Source: Mactra quadrangularis
Taxonomy: Eukaryota; Mollusca; Bivalvia; Venerida; Mactridae
DNA length: 64,000 nucleotides
Assembly: GCA_025267735.1 (NCBI GenBank)
Contig: CM046299.1
Coordinates: forward strand, 21,660,232 to 21,724,231
Reading direction: 5' to 3'
Shown here: in pieces, positions 11,601 to 20,560 of the stretch
How positions within the stretch are numbered: the stretch's first letter is position 1
Layout: each line of letters begins with the position of its first letter
The notes under the pieces: model-generated
What the model was told of the DNA's origin: nothing
The model's input: the letters and a program-made list of their open reading frames with translations, nothing else
Database searches by the model: none
Program-made: the position numbers and the translations under genes

Positions 11601-14600
11601 CCAGGAAACCTATAGTAAGAAGAGCTGGCCGTCGTATGTATGACCTAAATATGTTTTGAATACGAAGTTAAAAACAACATTCCAATATATACAGACGACA
11701 CAACCAAATTCTGTCATTTCTAACTAAAGTAAACATATAGATATCTAAATAGTGTCTACATGATCATGCTGTTTTTGTTACAATTTAATTATCTAAAATC
11801 TTGATTTATGTTATTGAAAATTGTATAACACATGTAATAAAGATTGCACAAATACATGTTTAGAGCAATGTTGATGCATTTGGTATTTTTACTCGTTTAT
11901 GTTCTCTTTTCTCAGAATAGTCCGAAAATACATGATTGCACCAGTCTTGTTTTTCTAAATAAAACTAAAAGGTCAGTCTAGCACTCGCACCTTTTTCTAA
12001 ATAATAGTTATAAAGATAAAGAAAATTGTTGAAACAGCTTCATTGCATCAGTAGGATGACAGGAACAGGAATGGTTGAAAATATCAGCCGTACTTATGTG
12101 TTTGATTAAAAATAGTTTCTACCTTGATTGAATAAAAATGTTATGTTCGATATAGGATTTATGTGGTAAAACAACTGATTGTAGATAGAGTTGCTTGTTT
12201 GCATGACTAGGATAAGGATTACTATTTAGCACTAACGCAGACTTTTTTCATTTAAGGATGTGCTAATAAGACTGACCTCGAACTTAATACAGCAAATTAT
12301 ACAACAGAAGGAGATCCTGGTAAATGTTGGTCAGCTTGTAATAATGTTGAAGCAATAGCTGTAAATGGAAATAAGGTAACTGATATCTCGCAAGTGAATA
12401 AATACAATATAATGTTACACGTACAATGAAAAAGAACACGTATTTACGAAACTCGAGTTTTGATACAACTTACTAAGTAAGACGCAATTTCTGAAGTACT
12501 TGTTAGTACGAAGTACACAAAAATACATAGGATATTCAGCACTTAGATTTTGTCACTACAAAGAACTTGTACTTTAACATTGCATGTTATATAATATTTG
12601 GGAGAAATAGTCTTAACTCACAGGCATTCTGGTTGATTAATTTACTCACACACATAAACTTCGTATTCTAATTTTGTAAACCTTCTTATTTATATACTCA
12701 CAATAATCATTGACATAAGTGAAGTAACAAATAAATATTGCCTATTGCAGTGTTACTGTCTTCATAATTTAAACTTCGATGAAATCAATCTTAAGAAAGA
12801 CAAATGTGACGAAGGATGTCCAGGTCAACCAAAAATTGTTTGTGGAGATAGAAAAAATCATGTATCTCTGTACAAAACTACTTACACAGGTAATTTATTA
12901 AATAAGTCAGAGCAGTCAACAATCTTGACAGGCATATGGCATAATTTATTTTGCCAGTACGGTTCACGATCAATTATGTTTTTTAATTTATTCGAGGAGC
13001 ATGTCGATTTATTTCAAGATGGTTGGAACAAACATTTTGATGATATCGACATGCAATCTAGTTTTAATGGATTGATATCATGTATGATGTAAATGATCAA
13101 ATACGAGGTGTAATTGATTATAACCAATAAATTATTGACTGTGACTATTTAGTAATGCAATAGTCACATGTTCACGGGTTATTTATAAAACCGCCTTCAA
13201 TAATGCCTCACAGTTCAGTTCGAAATCGTAATCATTCGAGGCGAATCCTCAAGGAAAAGACTGGCCAAGAATGTATTGCGTCTGCTTTACGACCTAAAAC
13301 TACGACAATATGACCATAATAATAAAAACCTAAGCGACAAAAAATCGGTTCGATTCAGTACGACAACATAACGTCTAAACACGAATCTTAAGTACTCTTA
13401 TCGAAATCACTCGATGCTAGCTTTTTAGTTATCGTAACTCGTCTTCCTAAGTTGTGTATCTTTAAGTGTGCCCGTGCTCTAAGAACTTATAAAAATAATT
13501 ATTGCTTGTCTTCGAACTCCTACGTATGGTTTTGAATATGATTTACATGTTAATACGAATTCCACTTCAGAGAGATGGTGTCAACATAACCATTTTATGT
13601 GTCAAAAGAAACACAATAGTCTGCCATGTTTTACATATTTTGTTTTGACGTTGCTATGACGTGACGTCATAATGGTGTCTTCTCACCGGTTCGCGCTTTG
13701 TGTATATATACTATGTGTTTTTTGTAAATAAAGAGAGGAGTGAAAAAAAAGTTCGAAGAGTTAATCTCAATTGTCAAAAGTTAGGAAGTCCAGCGTTACC
13801 ATCGAAGACCTGCTTCCGAGAGATAAAGAGAAGACCTGCTGCCGAGAGATAAAGAGGAGACCTGCTGCCGAGAGATAAAGAAAAGACTTGCTGCTTAAAG
13901 AAAAGAGCAAATCTGCTGAAATAAAGAAAACACGGGCTTGCTAAGAAGCAAGTCCAATCAAGAAAATCAGAGAGACTTACTTGGGAAGCAAGTCTCTCTA
14001 AGAAAACAAGGGTCTTGCTTGGGAAGCAAGTCCCCTAATAGATAAAGGAAAGAAAATCTGAGATACTTACTTGGGAAGCAAGTCTCTCAAAAGAAAACAG
14101 GGACTTGCTTGGGAAGCAAGTCCCCTAAAAAAAGCAAAGAAAATAAAAGGAAGGCTTACTGAGAAGTAAGTCTTCTGAAGAAACCCAGGACTTGCTTGGG
14201 AAGCAAGTCCTGTAAATAAGCAGACCTTTTTGGTGAAGCAGACCGTTTTGGTGAAGCAGACCTTTTGGTGAAGCAGACCTTTTTGGTGAAGCAGACCTTT
14301 TGGTGAAGCAGACCTTTTTGGTAGAGGCAGACCTTTGGTGGAGGCCGACCTTTTTGGTGAGGCAGACCTTTTTTGTGGGAGGCAGACCTTTGGTGGAGGC
14401 AGACCTTTTCGGGGAAGCAGACCTTACCCATAGGCAGACCTCAAAAAGATAGTCATAATATACGCATCACAAATAGCTTATTAAAGTATTTACACCAAAA
14501 ATCTTGACAGATGGCAGGGCCAAGTACGCACAAAAAAGAGATACTGTATATAATAATATGTTCTATCACAGCCCAGCTCGCTCAAAACGAAGTTGCGCCA

Positions 14601-17600
14601 CAGCGTCAAAATATAAATGCAATTTTATTCAATAAGTACATGAAATACGTATTAATAAGAAAATAATGCGTAGAAAATGCCTAAAAGTCCACAAAATTAT
14701 TTGAAGGTGTTTTCTTATCTGTTAAATAACATAACATAATGGTTAAATGCTTGTTGTAAAATTTAAATTTTGAAGATGTCGATAAGGAGAGAAATTTATG
14801 ACGATATTTGATTTATCGGAAAGGTTTATATATTAGTTTGTTTTCAATAACAGAGTTTTGATTATATTAATGTACATGCAAAAACAGCACAGCTGCAAAG
14901 TTTTCTTTTTGCATGAGTAGTGTAAGCAACGCAAGTCTGAGAAATTTTAAACGTATCACAAAACTGTCGCAGATATTTACATTCGGTCATATACAGTCAG
15001 ATTTTGTGCAGCAATTTCCCTTTTCTTCTGTACCCGCATGAGCTACAGTTTACCAAAGAAGTAAAGCTGATATCAATTCGCAGTACATGTGCACTACATG
15101 ACACCACCATATTTTGAAAATGACGTTTCATCTATGAGTACATAAAACCTTCTGCTTTTTGGTTTATTTATTTTATATTTTATGAGGGAAGTCGTTTTAT
15201 GTGTATCTCATTTGTAGGTCATTATGGAACAGGAATTCATGCAACCAACATTTGCAGATACCTACTACATATTTTTTATTAATTTTGTTTGGAATTAGCT
15301 CTACACATAAATTGTACGTGTATTTCAAAAATAATCTAGAATGAGCTATTATATCCTGTTGTCCTGTTTTTGTTGTTGTAGGACCTATTACAACGAGTGA
15401 TTTAGAGAGCGACATATGTTTATGGCATGCCAGAGTTACGCCATCATACGCCTGGGGAAATTGTACGGAAGACTATCGCATAATTTGTTACACAGGTAAA
15501 ACAATGCTCTACGCATTAGAAATTGTATTTGACCATTTATTTTCAGAAAATAATGCTAATATTCGTCCAATCGATGTATATTTAGATTGTTAGTTCAATA
15601 ATTAGTCGAAACAAATCGCTACTGTTCAAGTGAACATCAATACGCTCAATAAAAACCTTTGCCGAGGTAAACTCTTTACATTGATTTGATTTGAAATTGC
15701 TATGATTGTTCTTGTTTTGTTGTAGAATATAATCATTATTATATTATTTAAATAGATACTAATGTTTGGGAATATAATAACGGTGAAAATTACAAAAATT
15801 GGATAACTATGACCACAAAATGCTTCAAGAGTAATGGAATACCGTCCAATTATAATAAAACTAAGAATTCGAATATAACGGGGGAAGACCAAAAATGGAC
15901 AGGTATCATTCGTAATGGTGTGATTTATTCGATGACACGTAAGTAGGTAGTTCTTGAGTCAACAAATATCTTAAATAATTAAAAAAAAAATATAAACATT
16001 TTTTTGTAATTAATAGTATGTACTAGTGAACGTGTTGAAATGATGAGTGATTTCAATATGTCTCTTGCTCTGCTGACATCTCGTTATCTCAGAAATGTTT
16101 AGATTACGGAACTTAAGATTAAGCGTTTTGCGCTTAAATTCATTTTCTTTAATATGTCATTATGTAATTTTACATACGGCATGATGGAAAGCATATGGAA
16201 AATGATGTTGTACTTTATATTTAATAATTCCTAATATTTAAGACGATTCATCGATTGTTTCTTCAAGATCTTAAAATAAGAGTTTAAAGTACATGTTTGA
16301 TACTTTTAACTAGTGACATCCTGTATACGTTTTCTTCTAGATCAAATATCCAAGTAGATATATTATTCAAAGAAATATATCTTCAATAGATAGCATCTAT
16401 CACCCCTTAATCGATTTTCTTGAATTAAATAAAGTATACAATTCCTTCAATTATACAGTACATGTATATGTATAAAGTACCGGTCTGAATCATAGAGTTC
16501 TGTTTAATTCCATCTCATCTCAAGTAAAGTTGCAGTTGTACTCAAATTGCCAAATATATATAAATAGATACTGATGAACATATGTAGTCTGCATTTTTAT
16601 CATATAAATGTAATTCTTTAAATTTCAGATCCTACTGATGTTAATATAGGAAAACATGGTTATGTCGATCATGCATTAGGAAAGCTTTCATTTACTACTG
16701 ATAATACAGTGAGAAAAAAAGCACTTTGTGTTAATGGTATAATATTGTGATACATAATTAATCATTTTACTTATTTGATTTTCAATATTAAGATATATGT
16801 AAAAAATAAATATGAAACTTAAATCAAAAAGTTCAAGAAGACAACATATGTGTATACACGAATACTTTGGCACGTGTTATGATGCGTATTATTTGTAAAA
16901 ATCAGTAGACTATGATTACTAATATATCTGTATATACGATTAAATTTCAACATTTTTTAAGTCCAGTTGCGGCAGTCAGAAATTCTATTCATGGATTCCA
17001 CTCAACGTTTAACCTAGTGCTTAGTACATACTCTCCCCGGTTGCCGACCACTGCCCAATTTAATACAAAACTAGAACTATTTCCTGACCAAACTTTACAT
17101 TGGTACGTGGCCCCGCCCAAGAAACTGACCTTTAAATATAGTGTGATATGCCCAACCAACGCAACTAACCGAGTGGGATGAGAAGAAATCAGTCATGTCA
17201 ACATTTGATAGCAATAGGTAGGTTTATAGCACTTAATTACTCAAGAATATCACATTATTATACACAAGCTAGGAATTCAAGCCTATTGCGTGAAAATTGC
17301 TTATAAATATTTCAGGAACAATTGTCACAGTTGAAACAACTACTAGTACAGTTGAGACAACCACTAGTACAGTTAAAACAACTACTAGTACAGTTGAGAC
17401 AACCACTAGTACAGGTAAAACAACAACTGGTACAGTTGAAACCGTTACTTCTATAGTTAAACACACTAGTTCTAGTAATAGTGATAACTCTAATGTACAA
17501 ACTGTTACGCCATTTCATGCAACAGATAGTCAGACTGAATGTAAACATAACACATGTCAGATTCTTTTTGATAAGTTTCCGTATATTCCCGTATATACTC

Positions 17601-20560
17601 TTGTAATTGTTAAAGGGAGCAGTAGGCAAAGTTTTCAGTTCCAATTTTCCTGGTTCTGCATTAATTTTTTATAATTATGATTTAAACAGACAAACTGATA
17701 TATTACTTGGCAAACTATTTCTATATTTTCTCTTTATATTTGTGGTGTTTCTTAACTAGACCCACGTGGATCAGCTTAGCTACGTGTTAGAATATGCATT
17801 AACTGATGAGAAGATACCAGTGCTTGTTTTGTGCAACATAAGTTTTCATTTGTAATTTTGATAAAAAGACATCCTAACCGCCTAAGAATGTTGAAAACAC
17901 AAGAAGCGACCAATTAAAATGTTTAATTTTAGCAAGTACGACATATAACAAATCTATAAATAGCTTGGTGATTCCCTCAGTATCCTACTTTTGTTTTCAA
18001 GAATGTGTATGCCACATGTTTTAATTCGTTCAGTTAAATGTTATAAGTGACAAATGATATTAGTAAGTGATTTCTTACGTTTTTAATACGAATACTGTTC
18101 TATACTTTTGGCACAGTCATTTGCCTGTATATCCCTTTAACTAATAAGAACGTCATATATTCAGTAACATATGTAAATGAATAAGAGGGGATTGTCAAAT
18201 CTAGGTAAATAATCTTGAACAAGTTGAAATTGTTGAAAGATATGGCAATTTCGAGGGGCTATTGTAAAATGTCATTGCAGCTGATGTGGGTCTAATATAA
18301 TTAAGTAATTTATTGAATCCAATTTGGTATATTTCTGTGCTTTATACTATTTTCAGCAATTATTATGCATGTGTAATATAATTATATAATGTTGCAGGAA
18401 CAACTACTGAAGACACTACCGATGAAAATAAAACCGGTAAGGGTGAAAGCTTGGTAAATCAATCAAATATGTTGTAAATTGCTTTGTAAAAACCATATTC
18501 GCGTAAGTGCCTACTTAGATTTTCAAGAGAAAAAAAACACAAACATAATTTATTGTGAAATACCTGCCCTGCATTTTTCACTAACCATAAATGATTCTAA
18601 GTACTGAATTTCAATATTTGATTGTTTCCAAAATGAGGAGTGTGATTAAGTAATATCGGTTGCTAGTATCTAAGTAATTGACTCTCAAGCAGATATACGA
18701 TAGTGTTAGTTTTACAAGTTCTAACAAATATAGAACTATATAACTATCATAAAACTGAAACTAATGCTATTATTCTCAGTTTCTTTTTTATTTATACATA
18801 TCCTTTTCACTGGAAATTATTGAGAGGATGTCATATCAAAGACGAAATAGTCTAGGATTGCAAAAACAGTCACAGAATATGTACATAATACAAATTTATC
18901 TTGAAATATCAAACATGATGCATAATTCATAATGCAATATCAAAAGGAGGTGAAGGACATGATCGTCATGGATTATATTAGATTGTTGTTATGCACCAAT
19001 GATGTTGTACACATTGCTTTCAAATTGGTAATAAATTCAATTGATAAACATGTAATTGCATGAGTATCATAATTACTCGAACAAAAAAAGTCAGAAAACA
19101 AGAGCTACTTTTCAAAGTAGAAGAGTTGTGCTTTTTTTAACATTTACGTATCAAGATTTAACTGATGACTATTTTAATTATTATTTTTATTGTCAGGGTC
19201 ATCAGATGTAGGAGCAATTGTTGGAGCCACTGTGGCTATTATAATTCTCATCATTGTAGTAATTGTTCTGGTAGTATTATGGAAGAGGTATAGTATAAAC
19301 TTTATAATATATGATTATATTTAAATAGTTTCTCGTAATGATATTCCAACGTCGGATTCATAAAGGGTATTTTATTTGCTACACGGCAAACTATTCAAAG
19401 CAAGGGATAACAACTGAAGTATAAATTCATTTCACATATTGACTAATATATATTTGTGATCAGAGATCAGTGAAAAGTGTGCTAATCTTCATTTTAAAAG
19501 ATAATGACCATATAATTTTGACATTCATATACATCGATTAAAAGTATCACAAACTATATTGCTCACTACTCATTAGATTCATACAAAATACTTTAAATCA
19601 GTATCAAGATATAGACAGGGGACTATAAAGTGTACATATATGGAGGGAAATATATAAAAAGTGACCTTAATAAACCTAAATAGTTTTACATATGTGTCGA
19701 ATGCTAAAGAATTTAACATAAACCATTTAAATACTTTCTGCTGTTTTAAATAAATCTGTTACAGGGGTATAAAGTTTCCGTTCAAAAAGCCAAGGAAATT
19801 GGAAAAAGAAAAGACACAGGCAACAAACATGACGTACAGTTTTACTAGACCAGATAATACCATTCAAGGTACAGCCGAATCTCCTTTTAACAACTATGCA
19901 GAAGTAGATGTAAGCAAAATGACACCAGGTACAGGAGTGACACAAAATGGTGATGCAAACAGGACAAGTGATTTTTTGGATGAGACACATCCTTATATCG
20001 TTCTTGAAAAGGGGAACGAAGGTACATATGACACAACAAAAACAACTCCTCAAATCCATGATCAACATACAATCAATCCATATAATAAAATATTTCTTGA
20101 AGAAAGTTCTAGCTATGATCATATTGGTGCACATGTCAACAATTCTAAAACAGGTTTGGACAATCCTTACAATACAACAACGCTGGCAAATTCAAACAAA
20201 TATAATGAATTTTCAAAAAATGCTTTCAATAGAAATGACGAAAGCAACGACACTTATAATCACATTGACGGTCAGTTTCGTCAAACTGAGCGTAACCATT
20301 CGGACAACCCGTATAACACAACAGCGCTAGGACACTTACAGAACGATCACGGAGCTACCAACATTGCCTTTAATAATAATGACGAATGTGACGACACCTA
20401 TAATCACATTGGTGACCAGCCTGGTCAAAATGATCAAACAATTACGGATAATCCGTATAATACAACAATGCTAGGTAATGCACAGACAAATTGCGTTAAT
20501 AACTCTGCTTTCAACAACAATGATGATAGTGAGGACACATACAATCATATTTACGGTTAA
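5559..20560 (+). CDS. Receptor copy B: split CTLD/WSC, Thr-rich stalk, TM, ITAM-like tail (complete, 11 exons)
   Basis: Exons 5559-5613, 11217-11396, 12257-12375, 12751-12889, 15382-15495, 15756-15938, 16629-16736, 17316-17414, 18398-18436, 19197-19287 and 19765-20560 sum to 1923 nt, giving 640 residues with no internal stop. Residues 1-18 are a signal peptide. C38, the WLGY motif at 65-68, C177, C192 and C200 fit a C-type-lectin frame. Between the halves, eight cysteines (80, 102, 106, 119, 121, 137, 141, 149) fit a WSC domain. Residues 203-299 form a second reduced lectin-like module (C225, WTG 250-252, C297). A Thr-rich stalk (300-345), a TM helix (about 350-374) and a tail follow. The tail has YAEV 420, YIVL 453, YNKI-x7-YDHI 482-496 and YNHI at 540, 588 and 635. 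Most introns are phase 1. Predicted cell-surface receptor; ligand and signalling are inference. Confidence 0.75.
6905..6975 (-). repeat. tRNA-like SINE relic, minus strand
   Basis: Read on the minus strand it has an A-box-like GTGGTTAGAACTCTGG and a B-box-like GGCTCAATTCC, with spacing like a tRNA with a long variable arm. It lacks a convincing acceptor stem, so it is read as a SINE head and not a tRNA gene. Counterparts at 28743-28812 and 61996-62070. Confidence 0.5.
9950..10200 (+). mobile_element. Old SINE in intron 1 of copy B
   Basis: Shares with the intact SINE at 46167-46474 a body with CATACTTTCGTGGA, CATGAAATAATT and GGCCATTTTCCCTC. It also shares a 3' part with GAGATTTAGTCTTTCC and TTGACCGACC. 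The tRNA-like head is poor. The same copy is present in intron 1 of C (31815-32215), so it predates the split of B and C. Confidence 0.6.
11217..11396 (+). CDS. Copy B exon 2: first half of C-type-lectin-like fold
   Basis: 180 nt, phase 1 at both ends, residues 19-78. Shows the CTLD-like YTWSDANQTC (helix-type W..A...C) and WLGY, corresponding to the WIGL core motif. N-glycosylation sequons at N35 and N71. Acceptor TTGTAG, donor GTAAGG. Confidence 0.75.
11458..11678 (+). mobile_element. Young tRNA-derived SINE in intron 2 of copy B
   Basis: Starts in a tRNA-like head (GTGGCGTAGTGGTTAGCATG, B box GGTTCGAACC) and ends in GACCTAAATATG...GAAGTTAAAAACAAC. Flanked by an 11-bp target-site duplication ATTCCAATATA at 11447-11457 and 11679-11689. 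Absent from the matching intron of copy C, which keeps a single ATTCCAATA. Confidence 0.85.
11690..12256 (+). other. Rest of copy B intron 2
   Basis: AT-rich intron sequence between the SINE and exon 3. Nothing recognisable seen. Confidence 0.5.
12257..12375 (+). CDS. Copy B exon 3: N-terminal half of WSC domain
   Basis: 119 nt, phase 1 to phase 0, residues 79-118. Starts with the typical YFGC entry of WSC domains (the Tyr and Phe come from exon 2) and contains CWSAC. Ends at VNGNK just before the conserved CYC. Acceptor TTTAAG, donor GTAACT. Confidence 0.75.
12751..12889 (+). CDS. Copy B exon 4: C-terminal half of WSC domain
   Basis: 139 nt, phase 0 to phase 1, residues 119-164. Contains CYC, then KCDEGCPGQP and VCGD...VSLYK, the usual C-terminal WSC signature. 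The eight cysteines of exons 3 and 4 match the family's count. WSC domains are usually carbohydrate-binding; here that is inference. Confidence 0.8.
13800..14215 (+). repeat. Tandem array of hairpin units (GACTTGCTTGGGAAGCAAGTC type)
   Basis: Three direct repeats of about 27 bases (CTGCTGCCGAGAGATAAAGA type) at 13806-13890. Then seven short inverted repeats follow at about 13934, 13971, 14009, 14061, 14100, 14150 and 14187. Each has stems of 8-11 bp around a 3-base loop. Two stem types alternate (outer bases AGAG/CTCT and GGG/CCC), giving a two-hairpin period of about 90 bases. Confidence 0.8.
14219..14440 (+). repeat. 18-bp minisatellite, 13 units
   Basis: Units of 17-20 bases built on GCAGACCTTTTTGGTGAA. 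Thirteen CAGACC-type starts between 14220 and 14435. Immediately follows the hairpin array. The open frame on the minus strand across it is a product of the near-18-base period and not a gene. Confidence 0.85.
15382..15495 (+). CDS. Copy B exon 5: second half of C-type-lectin-like fold
   Basis: 114 nt, phase 1 both ends, residues 165-202. ICLWH, WGNC and YRIICY give three cysteines spaced like the C-terminal CTLD cysteines. With C38 of exon 2 they make the expected four (C38-C200 outer pair, C177-C192 inner pair). Copy C has the same length here. Confidence 0.75.
15756..15938 (+). CDS. Copy B exon 6: second lectin-like module, first part
   Basis: 183 nt, phase 1 both ends, residues 203-263. 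Trp-rich start (VWEYNNG, NW), C225, then QKWTGIIRNGVIYS, which resembles the WIGL-type core. Sequons at N236 and N242. Strong donor GTAAGT. Confidence 0.75.
16629..16736 (+). CDS. Copy B exon 7: second lectin-like module, end
   Basis: 108 nt, phase 1 both ends, residues 264-299. Contains HGYVDHALGKLSF and ends ALCVN; C297 would pair with C225. Copy C has the same length. The module lacks the inner cysteine pair of a full CTLD. Confidence 0.75.
16737..17315 (+). other. Copy B intron 7 with an old shared insertion
   Basis: About 16950-17200 matches 51490-51742 in copy C, just left of the LINE there. The shared piece is a decayed fragment present before B and C separated. Its reading frames are broken differently in the two copies, and I could not identify it. 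Confidence 0.5.
17316..17414 (+). CDS. Copy B exon 8: Thr-rich mucin-like stalk
   Basis: 99 nt, phase 1 both ends, residues 300-332. A 7-residue unit of the type TVETTTS is repeated four times (21-nt repeats), a likely O-glycosylated stalk. Donor chosen at ACAG|GTAAAA because it keeps phase 1 and is present in copy C. If the donor is skipped, the frame runs to a TAA at 17672-17674, giving a form without membrane anchor; there is no evidence that this is used. Confidence 0.65.
17415..18397 (+). other. Copy B intron 8
   Basis: AT-rich intron. The first 260 bases happen to stay open in the exon frame. Nothing else recognised. Confidence 0.45.
18398..18436 (+). CDS. Copy B exon 9: short Thr/acidic stalk exon
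   Basis: 39 nt, phase 1 both ends, encodes GTTTEDTTDENKT. Acceptor TTGCAG, donor GTAAGG. A short symmetrical exon; skipping it would keep the frame. Confidence 0.6.
18437..19196 (+). other. Copy B intron 9
   Basis: AT-rich. Aligns with 53835-54614 of copy C. Nothing else recognised. Confidence 0.45.
19197..19287 (+). CDS. Copy B exon 10: transmembrane helix
   Basis: 91 nt, phase 1 to phase 2, residues 346-375. SSDVGAIVGA leads into an uninterrupted I/L/V run ending VVLWK, followed by Arg at the junction. A single-pass helix with the usual cytosolic basic stop. Confidence 0.85.
19288..19764 (+). other. Copy B intron 10
   Basis: Phase-2 intron between the TM exon and the tail exon. Well conserved against A (81-563) and C (54706-55108). 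No feature recognised inside. Confidence 0.5.
19765..20560 (+). CDS. Copy B exon 11: full-length cytoplasmic tail
   Basis: 796 nt encoding residues 376-640. Basic juxtamembrane KFPFKKPRK, then YAEV, YIVL and the ITAM-like YNKI-x7-YDHI at 20081-20125. Two 48-residue repeats (508-555, 556-603) and a 37-residue last one (604-640) follow. Each repeat runs DNPYNTT ... AFN.ND ... DTYNHI. This is the only tail in the window that keeps the last repeat; codon 600 is CAA here and TAA in A and C. Stop TAA 20558-20560. Confidence 0.85.

Larger units (their letters stand above)
12890..15381 (+). other. Copy B intron 4 with repeat-rich insertion
   Basis: Middle section about 13190-14600 is not shared base for base with copy C. 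Around 13630-13760 it has tandem CRE-like TGACGTCA, a TATATATA run and an AATAAA, resembling a retroelement promoter or LTR, but I could not find element ends. Two minisatellite arrays follow (13800-14440). The last 750 bases align weakly with copy C. Confidence 0.5.

Noticed and set aside
14156..14431. 91-codon minus-strand ORF with repeated Lys/Val/Cys
   Set aside because: Produced by the 18-base minisatellite, whose period keeps one frame open.
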